The notes under the pieces: generated by a model | Databases searched by the model: none | Told to the model about the DNA's origin: nothing | The model's input: the letters and a program-made list of their open reading frames with translations, nothing else | Assembly: GCA_018806915.1 (NCBI GenBank) | Contig: JAGKQI010000009.1 | Span: 434,001-498,000 of the forward strand | DNA from: Phytophthora colocasiae | Lineage: Eukaryota; Oomycota; Peronosporomycetes; Peronosporales; Peronosporaceae | Length of the DNA stretch: 64,000 bases | Direction of reading: 5' to 3' | Translations under genes and position numbers: made by a program | In this document: positions 8,666 through 18,834 of the stretch, in pieces | How positions within the stretch are numbered: the first letter of the stretch is position 1 | Layout of the letters: every line of letters starts with the position of its first letter

Positions 8666-10860
8666 CGAAATAAATAAAATTCGGGGAACCGAAAGGCGTG
8701 CGTCAGCTCTGGGAGCTGACGCCACTGGCGCGTCGCTGCTAGTTCTGGGAACTGGCGATCGTGCATCAGCTCCGGGAGCTGATGATGCGTGTACAGGCGA
8801 ACGTTCGCTGCTAGTTCTGGGAACTAGCGATCGTGCGTCAGCTCTGGGAGCTGACGATACGTGTACAAGCGATCACTCGCTAGCGCAGGAAGCTAGCGAG
8901 AGCACGTCGACTCCGGGCGTCGACGATGCAGTTGCTTCATCCGTAGGAGCGGATGGAGGCGCAGCGGTTCAGGGAACTGAGTGCGCGGCAGGAGGTGCTG
9001 GCGGTTGCAAACGTCCAGCACCCGAAAAACCTGCGTGCTCACGTGCAGCGGTGCTGCACGCGATGAGCGGCACACAAGCAGTGCTTGAATGTGCGAGTCA
9101 GCGGAAGGAATCCGCTGACGATGGCGATAAAGTCCCGTCCAAGGTGGGATGCCTTGGACGTGGAGCGCCTGGAGCTGAGCTCCATGGCAGACCTTCGCGG
9201 CGCAAGCTCAGGGAGCTTTGCGAGTCCCAGTCCGTGTCTGTGGAGGGTGTGTCTGCAGTGCAGACACCGAGTGTCAAGGCGTTGAACGTCTTGACACGAA
9301 CTGATACTGCGGTACAGTATCAGAGCGCGCGGCACCAGCTCAGTGAGCTGTGTGAGTCTCAGTCCGTGACTGAGGAGGGTGTATCTGCAGGGCAGACACC
9401 GAGTGTCGAGACGTTGAACGTCTTGACACGTACTGGTACTGGGTTACAGTACCAGACGATGCGGTTGGAGAATCCGCCGACGAGTGCGTCGGCGTTGACC
9501 GCACTTCCAACGATGAGTTGGAAGCGCTTCGCGCGAGACTTGTACGATGGACGCATCGAACAAATTTGCATTCTCTCGGATATCGAGAGAGTGGATCGCG
9601 AAGCCGAAGAGCTGAAGCAGCTCGTCGTCGATGGGATCACTGAGGGTGATGACTCCCTCAGTGCGAAGACTAAACAGCGCTTCGAGGAGCAGAGTTGGGA
9701 CTCGTTGAGGTCGAGTCCCTATACGAAGATTCTGCGGGAGTACAAGGATGTACTCCCGGATGAGATTCCTTCGGAGCTTCCGAAGGACAAGGGCGTACAG
9801 CACGAGATTGATCTCGTGCCGGGCACGATGTACTGTGTTACGCGGCAGTGGCCACTGCCGCGTGAACAAAGTGCAAGCGATCGACGACTTCTTTGAAAGT
9901 CGTCGTCTTGCAGGTCAAGTGCGGGAATCAAAGTCCCCGCACAGTGCTCCAACGTTCTGTGTTAAGAAACCACAGGGCGGCTGGCGTTTCGTTCATGCGT
10001 AAAACAAGCTGAACGATGCGACGATACCGGCGCAGACGCCGATACCGCGAAAGATGTTATCATCGATTCGATGGCCTTGGCACTATCTTCAGTGCTCTAG
10101 ATCTGCGTGATGGATTCTACCAAATCCTCATGCGTGAGAGAGGGACATCCCTCTCACAGCGGTAAACACTCAATCGGTATGCTTTGGGAGTGACTCGTCA
10201 TGCCACAGGGGCTTAAGAACGCCCCTGCGACGTTCAATAGATGCATGACACATCTATTGCGCTCGGTGCGCGACTTCGCACCGAGCTACTTTGACGACGT
10301 GTTCGTCCACAGCCGGGCTGTGAACGGGAAGACGGAAATTGAGATGCACAAGGTGCATCTCCGGAAGCTGCTAGAGCTTATGAGGAAACATAAGTTGTAT
10401 CTTCGGGGCGAGCGAGATACCCGTGTTGGGGTGTCTCGTGGGGAAAGACGGCGTGCGCCCTGACCCAGAGAAGGTCAGAGTGATCAATGAATGGCCCACG
10501 CCGCCATCCAATGTGAAGGAACTGAGGCAGTTCCTTGGGCTTTGCAATCGGATGTGCATTGATGCAACACGATCACGAAGGGTGTGATCGTGTAGTCTAC
10601 TATCAATCGCGTCAGCTGAAGCCAGCTGAGCGTAACTATCCCGTACATGACAAGGAGCTCCTTGCCATGAAGTATGCACTCGCAAAGTTCCGAGTGTATC
10701 TACTTGGGAGTAGACCGTTCGTGGTCTATACAGACCACGCATCATTGCGTACGGCGATTAAGTCGCCGCACATCTCGCAACGTATGGCGAGATGGTTGTC
10801 CATCTTCGCGGAGTACAACTTCCGGAAGAGTACAAACCCGGAAGACTCAATGTAGTAGCC
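8641..10860 (+). pseudogene. Element D reverse transcriptase-RNase H, broken (copy 1)
   Basis: The first ~900 bp are a low-complexity linker whose frame encodes repeated units such as SALGAD and LVLGTS. It is followed by DLYDGRIEQICIL and the RT start (VLPDEIPSELPKDKGVQHEI, then WPLPREQ). RT motifs: KKPQGGWRFVHA, LRDGFYQI, GLKNAPATFNRCM and the catalytic SYFDDVFVHS (near 10279-10309). Shared breaks: TAA at 10000-10002 in place of a Tyr-like codon, several shifts at 10050-10200, and an internal deletion near 10541. The deletion fuses RQFLGL of the RT thumb to FAIGCALMQ of RNase H and removes the first RNase H Asp. The rest of RNase H is readable (YPVHDKELLAMKYAL, VVYTDHASL). Confidence 0.8.
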
Positions 10861-12937
10861 GACGCGTTATCTCGTCGACCTGACTATGCGGAGACGGTCG
10901 ACGCCAACTGCGTTGGCGTCGTGAGGACAAGTGTGCCGTCGTCAACGTTGATTGACGACGTGAAGAACGCGTATGCAAGGGATGCAAACGCGAAGGGGCT
11001 GCTGGAGTTCCTCGCAGCACCTTCCGACGTGGCACGTCGGAAGCTAACCCCTCATCTTCGAGCTCGTGTACACCGCTATCGTGTACACGAAGGCCTACTG
11101 TTGTACAGTGCAGTAGACGACAATGCGGATCGCATTGTTGTTCCGAATGATCATGACCTCCGGTTGAGGATCATGTTCGAGTATCACGATGCCCCCACGG
11201 CATGGCATCCGGGTCGTGAGAAGACATACACTCTTCTCACGCGGCACCACCAGTACAAGTGGGTGCGCAAGTACGTACGTGCTTGCGAGGTTTGTCAACG
11301 CGTGAAGCCTGCGCGGTTCTCGCAGGCTCCTCTTCAGTCACTTCCGACCCCGTCGGAGTGTTAGTAGTCCATGTCCATGGACTTTGTCTTCGGTCTTCCG
11401 CCTGACAGCAAGCGGAGGACGGGCATCGTTGTCGTTGTGGACAGATTCAGCAAGATGGTTCATCTTGCTGCCGTCCCGGCTACTGTTACAGCCGCGCAGA
11501 CTGCGCGACTGTTTGTTGACATGGTGTCATGGCATGCCGCTCGACATTGTGTCGGACCGTGATCCACGCTTCATGGCATGCCGCTCGACATTGTGTCGGA
11601 CCGTGATCCACGCTTCACAGCGCGGTTCTCGCAAGAAGTGTTTACACTTCTTGGTTCACGATTGTCAATGTCGACTGTGGATCCGCAGACGGACGGACAG
11701 ACCGAACGTGTCAACCGTGTACTGGGTGACACGTTGAAGAGCTACGCTCACTCGTTCCCGCACTGGAGCGACTGCTTGCCGATGGCAGAGTTTGCCATCA
11801 ACAACTCGGTGCATGCCTCGACAGGGCATACACCGTTCTACGTGAATGCCATGAGGCATCCACGATTGCCGAGCATGCTCGGTGGGGTAGCTTCCTCCTT
11901 AAGTGGGGGAGGATCTACGGTTGCGTCCGAACAACCGCAGAATACAACTGATAGCAGCACACTATCAGCTGCGGTGACACGTGCGACGTCTCGTTCTAGT
12001 AGGAACGGGCGCGCGATGTCTGTGCCGGGCACAGACATAAGAGATGATAGCGAGCAGGCAGGGCCTGCTGCTGACAAAGGCGACAAGCAGATAGGAGTCA
12101 GTTCGAGTGCGCTAGACTTTGTCCAGCGAAGACAAGCCGTCGTACGGTTTGTCCAGGATGCTATCGCAGCTTCTGTCGATCGACAGAAGCTGAACGCTGA
12201 TACTGTTGGTAGAGGCAACACAAATGATTTCGAAAAGGGTTCATTAGTTTTGTTAGCTACACAAAACCTACCTAGACATGCAGTGTCTGACTTTGGAGCA
12301 AGCAAGCTTGCTCCAAGATTCATTGGGCCGTTCAAAGTACTTGAGCGGCACGGCAACGCGTACCGGCTGGACATACCGTCCAGCATGAGGCTCCACCCGA
12401 CCTTCTACGTCGGGCGGTTGAAGCCGTACGTGCAGCACGGACTACCTAGGGTTGGTAGTCCGACTGAGGAGTGCGAGAGGCCTGGAAGGCCTTCTCGAAA
12501 CCGTCGACACGGTCGATCAACCGGTTCAATCTCGTCCCAAGGTCGGACGAGAGGTTCGAGGCAGTCTGAGCTGCCTCGCAGACCTCAGCACGGAGGACAC
12601 GAACCTCCTGCTTCAGGGCAGCTATCTCAGCGCTCTGTGTCTGCTCCAGCGCAGCAACTCGATCGTGCAGGGCACGATCGTCATGGTCATAGCGTTGACC
12701 ATGCGGAGGGAGTGTTCCCACCCCTCCGCCGCCGTTGCGCGACGCGCGTGGAGCGATCCGCTGGATTGTGGAGCGGATCGTGGCTCATAAGAGAACGAAC
12801 TCTCAAGGGGTTCGTTTTCGTATTCGTTGGAAGGTTTTCCTCCCCATCGAGATACATGGGATCCGCGGAACGTCCTGATGGAGGACGTTCCGGAAATGGT
12901 GAGGGCGTACGAAGCCCACCATAACTTGCAGGGGTAA
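10861..12937 (+). pseudogene. Element D integrase and chromodomain (copy 1)
   Basis: Inserts the cDNA into the host chromosome. N-terminal HHCC zinc region: YHDAPTAWHPGREKTYTLL with CEVCQRV. Catalytic triad: SMDFVFGL (first Asp), DIVSDRDPRF (second Asp) and DGQTERVNRVL (Glu). C-terminal GPFKVLERHG and LHPTFYVGRLKPY precede a charged linker and a chromodomain (near 12740-12937) that in family members guides integration to chromatin marks. Breaks: a TAG at 11362 and an exact 44-bp tandem duplication (11528-11571, 11572-11615) that shifts the frame at the second Asp. After the duplication 448 codons are open (11578-12924), but a 2-bp loss near 12831 spoils the chromodomain. Confidence 0.8.
11528..11615 (+). 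repeat. 44-bp tandem duplication inside D integrase
   Basis: catggcatgccgctcgac through gatccacgctt, present twice head-to-tail, covering the second catalytic Asp block (DIVSDRDPRF). 44 is not a multiple of 3, so integrase is frameshifted. Present in all three units, hence older than the amplification. Confidence 0.95.
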
Positions 12938-13993
12938 GCCCAGCACGAGGAGTGCTGCGGTCAACCACAGCACTCGGAGCTCCGCGTGGCTCGAGACGAC
13001 CACGAAGCTCCTTAATGTGATCGGGTACACGGACAAGCGTGTACCCCAGGAGATCACTTTCAGTGAGGCGTGTTGCCAAGGGTTGGCAACACGGGCAGAG
13101 TGTGCCAAAGGGAACGGCACAGGGGATCCCCGCTTCCATGGACAGATCATGGAGGCGTTCACGCTTACCACGAGTGGTGTAAGTGTAGCAGCGATCGTGA
13201 GCTGCAGCAACGCGCTCACGATACGCCTTCGGGTCTTTGTTGAAGTTATCAACAAAGGCATTCCACGACTGACAAAGTGCCTGCCACTCTGGCACTTTGC
13301 TCTTGCGCGAAGTCTTCTTCGCTGCATAGTATCGGAGCTCGTGGAAGAGCCCGATATAGTAGTCGCGTCTTTGAGTCTCAGACTCAAAGACAAGCTTAGC
13401 GGCGACGTCGTCGTCGTTGATACTGTTGCATGCGTACAAAACAGTATCGGGTTCGGTGGTGAACTAGCACCGAACCGGTCATGGATTTCAGCCTCAGTAG
13501 GCATCCATGGTGTGCGCACTGGCGGATCAGTGCGCGGGGCAGTGAGCGCCCTCAACATGGGGGACGCTTCATCATCACTGCGCGGACGCTTCGAGCTTGA
13601 AGCGTCCGAGGCCTCATCACGAGGTCGTCGAAATCCCACGGGTGGGTCTGACGTGTCTTCGGACGAAGACAAGGGAGCGAGAGCCTTGACATCAACCTCC
13701 CCCTCCTCGACATCCTCGTCGTAGTCGAAGATGTCTTCGTAGTCCTCTCCAAAGAGTTCTTTGAGAGGGACAGCAGGATTCTTAATCTCTGCTAGAGAAG
13801 AAGACTTCTTCTTCTTCTCATGCTTCTCCTTATGGAGAGCATGGTACTTGGTGACAGAGAGCTTCTCTGTCAGACCGCTGGAGGCAGCAGTGCTAGTTGG
13901 CACTGCTGAGGTCGTTGTTCCTGCTGCAGAGGCAGCAGGTAAGGCTTGCGCGGCCGCAGAAGCGGACGGAGACGTGGGAGTTGGAGAGTCCAT
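12446..13993 (-). pseudogene. Element D antisense ORF (copy 1)
   Basis: Protein gene on the strand opposite to pol, lying between integrase and 3' LTR and overlapping the chromodomain. Starts MDSPTPTSPSASAAA at 13993. Order: Ala/Ser/Thr-rich start, Lys-rich patch (HKEKHEKKKK), acidic stretch (FGEDYEDIFDYDEDVEEGE), then after a frameshift shared by all copies (near 13450) a region with ELRYYAAKKTSRKSKVPEW and two Cys pairs (TLCPCC), a Ser/Pro-rich linker and a C-terminal coiled coil (RVAALEQTQSAEIAALKQEV). No signal peptide or membrane segment, so not env-like. A further private shift near 12830. Function unknown. Antisense ORFs at this position are known from some plant gypsy elements. Confidence 0.6.
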
Positions 13994-14083
13994 TGCGAAA
14001 TGAACTCGGATTTCTCTCGGGAACTTGGCGGTCTTCTCAAGTTCTGTTGATTGACGTATCGAGACCGATACGTCGAATCTTAA

Positions 14084-14094
14084 CGGGGGGATAG
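14084..14094 (+). promoter_or_regulatory. Element D polypurine tract
   Basis: aacggggggatag (14082-14094) directly before the 3' LTR. It is the expected plus-strand primer of reverse transcription. Units 2 and 3 have ggggggatgg at the same place (near 30814 and 47533). Confidence 0.7.
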
Positions 14095-14554
14095 TGCAAC
14101 GGGGTTACACGTACAAGTGGTTGTACCACTTGTAACTCTAACAGTTAGGATAACTGTTAGAGGTTGGAAATGGGCCTCAGACCTTGGTGTGCTGTACACA
14201 CCAAAGGATACATGGGCGAACCACATTATTGGGTGGTTCGTGTGCATTTGTGCATATTATTGGTAGAAAGTAACGGATTTCTACCAATCACTGAGCAGAG
14301 TTTCTGCCAACCACACGTTGGCAGACCCTTTAGAAATAGATAACAAACAGTTTTAGGAGGTCCATAATTGGCTTATGCCAAATTCAATAACAGTTCTCAT
14401 TTTACGGTATTTTGCAGTTTAATTTAGTTATATTTGATTTAATTATACTTATTTAAATAAGTATACTTAAATTAAGTCTATTCTAATTGCACGCTTCCTC
14501 ATACACGTAAGCGCACGTGTACGCCACCTAATAGGTCTAGGTAGACCTATTACA
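14095..14554 (+). repeat. Element D 3' LTR (copy 1)
   Basis: 460 bp, TGCAACGGGG to CTATTACA, after the polypurine tract and directly before the resumed B protease. It contains at least eight perfect stems in a row, for example 14136-14162, 14259-14288, 14444-14465 and 14529-14552, so the hairpin character of D is not limited to its coding part. No matching 5' LTR in the window. Confidence 0.8.
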
Positions 14555-16852
14555 CTACTTGACTTGGAGCTGACGACTATTGCTGGCCCTGTCTCATTAC
14601 GGACAGTCCCCTGTCTGATACTGGCTGGTGAAGGTGACGAGTTTTTATTGGGCAGGATGTGCTAAAAGGACTGGGCATCGATGTTGACGAACAGCTTGCT
14701 CAATTGGCTGGTCTGTCTCTGCTGGACGGGGAAGATGATGAGTTTCCAGTGGGAGACGAGATCCCAACCCGCTTGCAAGTCAAGAACCCGCTGCTAAGCA
14801 TAAAGAATTACTGGATCGGGCTGCAGCGAATGGACTTCCGCCGCAGTGTGCTGTTCAAATTCATGGTTGGCTGGAAAAATTTCCAGATATATGGAGTAAT
14901 GCGTTCGGCCATGATTCCCCAGCTCAAGTTGAACCGTTACGAGTTACTTTGAAGACGGGTGCTGTCCCGTATCGCAGTCCGCCGCGTAAATATGCGCCGC
15001 TGCAATCTCAATTTATCCGTGAATATGTGCAGACGCTTGTGGATAATGGCCTGGTGGAACAAAACAATGCATATCGATGGGCATGTGCGGTGGACCAGTT
15101 CGCAAACCTGGTACGCAGGACAAGTTCCGACTAACTATCGACTATCGGCCGTGAACCGTGTCACCGTTCCTATTGCGGGCACAATGCCCTCAGCAGCAAC
15201 TAAAGTTGACTCGTTTAGTGGCAAGAAGATCTTCGCCTGTTTGACTTCACGCAGGTATTCTGGCAGTTACCTCTTCACGAGGACTGTCGCGAGATTTTTC
15301 ATTCGTTACTCCAGATGGCGTCTTCACGCCAAAGCGTGTACCACAAAGAGCTATGGATTCTGCTCTACATTTCCAAATCCAGGTACAGACTAAGCTGGCT
15401 CCGCTAATCCCACACTCTGCGCTTGTGTGGACCGATGATGTTACCCTGTTCGCGCCGACAGTAGAAGAGTTTGTCCGGACACTTGGTGTGTTCTTTGAGC
15501 TCGTGGCCAGTGCCAACTTCAAGCTCAATATGTCTAAGTCATCGCTGTTTGAACTTGAGATCCTATGGTGTGGCCGACTTATCTCCAGTGAAGGTGTCCG
15601 TCATGATCCCGCTCGTGTTAGTGCTCGTGCCGAACTACCGCTACCTGAAACAGTGGCCGACTTGCAGTACTTCGTGTGCGCCACAAATTGGCTTTACGAC
15701 TCGCTACCTGACTATACACGGGTTATCGCACCTCTAAAGGACAAGCTGAACGCTGAGCGCGTTCGAATAGGATGACGCAATCGAAATGCTCTGAATGTAG
15801 CCACAACCTGGTCCGAAGAAGAACGCAGTGCGTACAGTGCTGTGGTGTCGTTGGTAGCAGACTCTGCATTAATGGCGTTTCCTGACCACGAGGCTAAGCT
15901 TCTTCTATTTACGGATGCATCAGACGAGGGCTACAGCATTGTTGTGACGCAAGTCAGACATTGGGATGTATAGCTGCCTGTGGTCAAGCAAAACCACGAG
16001 ATGATCGTGTGCAAAGGGTGGCATGTTCAAACATTTGAAACTAAACTGGACGATCATCGAAAAAGAGGCGTTCCCGATTGTTAGAGCTTGTCATGAGCTT
16101 GACTATCTCCTACTTCGACCTCGCGGTTTTCGTCTGTATTGTGATCACGCTAACTTGGCATTCATTTTTGCGCCAAATGTGGACTTGAAAAAGCATGTGA
16201 GGACCGCCTGCAGCGTTGGGCGATGCGATTAGTGGTCTAAAACGCTATACTATCGAACACATTCCGGGAGAAAGCAATGTATGGGCTGACATTGTCTCTC
16301 GCTGGCATGCGCGTGATCAGGTTTCTGTAGCAGCAGTGCGGACACGTAACCACCAAGTCATCCCTGTGGACTCACTTTCCCGTCTTCGGTCCCTTGCTGA
16401 TGATGGATTTCGCTTCCCAACTCGAGACGATATTAAAGCAGCTCAACAAGCTGCTTCACGCGAGCGTTCACGGCTAAAGAGGCCTTCAGAGGACGAGGTG
16501 GATGGTGTGGTGACAGTTTACAATCGGGTAGTGGGTCCTTACTGGTGCGAAAGAGTTACTCGCTCGAATTTTCGTTGTTGCTCACTGTGGATCACAACGT
16601 CATCGAGGTCAAGAACCCATGACCCTAGCGCTAAAGAACGTTTCTACGTGTTTAAGCTGGAAGACAAAGTGGCAAAGTTCATCCGACAATGTTTGCTATG
16701 TAAGCATTTTAAGGGGCCTCGTCTAATTCCTCGCCCGTATGGACCGCTTCTCGTGACGATCGAACGGAATGAAGTTGTTCACTGGGATTTTCTATCACTT
16801 GGAGAAGGCTTTGGTGATTTATCTTACCTTCTGGTGGTGAAGGATGGGGTTT
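14555..16852 (+). pseudogene. Element B protease end, RT, RNase H, integrase start (copy 1)
   Basis: Resumes B inside the protease (AGPVSLRT, FLLGQDVLKGLGIDVD), matching C (FIMGQDLLKALGIDID). RT: RSPPRKYAPLQSQFI, then FTQVFWQLPLHED and the catalytic VWTDDVTLFAPT, in which the box is WTDD rather than the usual YxDD. After SLFELEILWCGRLIS, RNase H reads LLFTDASDEGYSIVV and IEKEAFPIVRACHELDYLLL, DHANLAFIF. The integrase N-terminus (CLLCKHFKGPR, VHWDFLSLGEGF) is cut at the tandem junction. Frames are broken near 14780, at the shortened T-run at 15239 in RT (private), near 15775 and repeatedly in RNase H. Confidence 0.8.
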
Positions 16853-17214
16853 AGCTTAGAGATGGCAAACGCCACGCGTTGACCCTCCAACTGGAGCAGG
16901 GCGGCCCCCATGACCATTTCGACCTCTCGGGTCCACAACAGGAGGTTCTCCCCTTCCTTCCCGTGGAAGGTCTTCACGCTGAGCGTGACGGGCTTAGCTC
17001 TCGGAGCAGGGGTAACCCCTTTTAAATTCCGCTGAATGTGCTCGACGAGAGCGTTTTCGTACGAGGCAAATGCCTCGAGGCGCGCGTTAACGGCCTCCGG
17101 CCCTTGGGACGCAAGGTGCGCCGTACCTTCCGGGCCCAGCAAGGACGTAAGCTTGTTAAGCGTGTCCCGCTGACTCGGAGTCAAGTGAGCGTAAGCTTCT
17201 GGCTCCATTCTCAC
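16819..17214 (-). pseudogene. Element A gag fragment ending in junction (copy 2)
   Basis: Open for 131 codons from 17214. It has the 11 bases missing from copy 1, so the segment reading [19 protein letters not shown] is intact. After it the frame crosses tandem junction 1 and reads 10 residues from the antisense strand of B integrase before a stop at 16819. The result is a chimeric tail without functional meaning. Confidence 0.75.
16852..16853. other. Tandem junction 1 (B integrase to A gag)
   Basis: The sequence ggatggggttt is followed directly by agcttagaga. Comparison with the left flank (cttccttcg before agcttag at 143) and the right flank (cccactt after ggggttt at 50263) shows no shared base at the join. 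The junction is therefore blunt and lies within two coding regions rather than in an LTR, which excludes LTR-LTR recombination as its origin. Confidence 0.9.
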
Positions 17215-17265
17215 AGAGAAACAGTCTTCAACTCAGGAGTTGGATTGACTACAAGTACTACCAGA

Positions 17266-17687
17266 TGCAGCGGGGCTGCGTAGGTGTGCACGGCACAGAG
17301 GAAGTTTAGTTGACTCGTAGAGTCCTGCTTGCAAGGCACTAGCCTTCGGTTCTATACAAGAACCAGGTAGTCCACTAAATACGGGACTCACAGAGTCAGT
17401 GTCCCTATAACAAAGGACTAACACTAACTATGTAAAATGCAAACTGATTTTTATTGACTTTATTGCCCTAATCCTAAATGTAACGGATTTAGTATCTAGC
17501 ATACTAAATCCTAATCAAAATGCAACGTGAGGCTCTGAGGCCATCTACGTATCTACTCGTGTGTGCCACACCATTATGTACCCACATAAATGTATCCATG
17601 AGTGTCACACATCATTGTGTACCCACATAAATGTATCCACGTGTGTCACACACCAACGAGAAACATTCGTGTAACATCCCCGTTACA
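17266..17687 (-). repeat. Element A 5' LTR (copy 2)
   Basis: 422-bp form of the A LTR. The putative primer-binding site differs from copy 1 by one base (TGGTAGTA on the minus strand). Confidence 0.75.
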
Positions 17688-18834
17688 ACATCTCCTTGCT
17701 CAGTACCATCCGCCAACAATACAGCAACTGTCAGCGGAATCGACATTATCATTAACTAATTGCCAGCCACACACTACCTAGACAACCTTGTTGATCATGC
17801 TGACACCGAGGTCCAAGTGTTTCAAGCAGAAGATCTACTTCTTGTTCTTAGCCTTCACAGCATACACAGCCGTCGTTGAGCAGATGGCAAATGCATCCAC
17901 TTTCCTGTCACTGAACACAGCGAACGCATTCGTGGTGACGGTAACCCCGTAACCACAGCCTCCACCACGACGATTTCCAAGTCATTGAGGGCGTGAGTGG
18001 CTTATACGGGCCATCTTCGCTGTTGTATACCAACCAGATGACGACGCAGGTGAGTATTAGACTCTGCGCGTACATTTTGCCGTTGTTGCCTCCCCTCCCG
18101 CTCTAATGGGATCCGTGAACTCACTAGACCGTTGTGTAATCAAACTGCTTCCGCACGATTATTCTTTAAATCAAAATAGTGACAGAATGATGGCTGTCGA
18201 CGGGTTGGCAGGTCGACGTCGCTCGATGACTGTGGGACGTCAGGACGTCATCTGAGTCGACACCGCGAAGTCGACAGCTCTACACAATTTGCATGATATG
18301 CACAGTTCACAGTTCTTCGTCCCCTGCTCACCTATCCAAAGCAATCCGATACTTCAAAAGTATTCTTCGTGCTACAGCAAGATACGTATTAATTAAGTTC
18401 ACTTACAGCAGCGAAATACTAACAGTAATTCCTCTGGTTGCCCAAATTAAATAAACTCTTTGACAATTACTGTCGGAGTTAATTCATTTGAGATAAAATA
18501 AAATTTTGTGTTTACTATTTTTATTTTGGTCGACACATATGATTTTTTGGTACCTCGAGCTCCGTAACCTCGAGCTCCATAGATTTTCCCGTTCTTAGCG
18601 GCCCTACACTCGCCATTCTGCCAGGTTTCCCTTGTACTTTTTTCCCGCCAATTTTTTGTACTCGGAATTCTGCCATTGTACTTGGAATTCTACCGATGTG
18701 AACTCGGGTTTCGGCCGGCGCTGGCGGTATTGTCGGTAACCGGTGTGTGTACTCGATTTCAGGCTTCCAGTACTCGAGATTAGTCCGCACCCCACAAGTA
18801 CCAAGGAAATCGCTACCAAGTTGCAGTTAAACGT
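17688..18834. other. Unassigned non-coding stretch (copy 2)
   Basis: Same content as 961-2107, with single-base changes such as ttcgtcccc for ttcggcccc near 18318. Confidence 0.4.

Larger units (their letters stand above)
7366..14554 (+). mobile_element. Element D: 5'-truncated, hairpin-saturated Ty3/gypsy retrotransposon (copy 1)
   Basis: Order: gag (missing N-terminus)-protease-RT-RNaseH-integrase-chromodomain, an antisense ORF, polypurine tract and 3' LTR. No 5' LTR was found left of 7366: B gag abuts D gag directly. Throughout, coding or not, the sequence is made of short perfect inverted repeats. Examples (arm length): 7558-7583 (11), 7977-7998 (10), 8275-8296 (10), 8340-8363 (24-bp palindrome), 9735-9758 (10), 9840-9863 (24-bp palindrome), 10261-10286 (10), 10899-10921 (10), 12167-12192 (26-bp palindrome), 13367-13391 (12), 14136-14162 (11), 14259-14288 (11), 14444-14465 (22-bp palindrome), 14529-14552 (10). 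Confidence 0.85.
143..16852 (+). repeat. Tandem 16.7-kb composite unit, copy 1
   Basis: First of three direct copies of a composite block. It starts at the sequence agcttagagatggc inside a leftward gag gene and ends at gatggggttt inside a rightward integrase gene. This copy keeps the natural left flank: the gag frame continues through 142-1. Copy-specific changes include an 11-bp deletion in A gag near 175, a nonsense codon in the MULE transposase at 5941-5943, and a changed protease active-site codon at 8009-8011. The copies are nearly identical over their length, so the amplification is recent compared with the decay of the genes inside. Confidence 0.95.

Noticed and set aside
8690..8930. 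Regular palindromic repeats resembling a CRISPR array
   Set aside because: Repeats differ in sequence, spacing is irregular, the region is an open pol frame of a eukaryotic retrotransposon, and no cas genes are present.
12803..13993. Reading the D antisense protein as an envelope protein
   Set aside because: The hydrophobic stretch near 13100 belongs to the wrong frame after the shared frameshift. The correct frame has no signal peptide or membrane segment.
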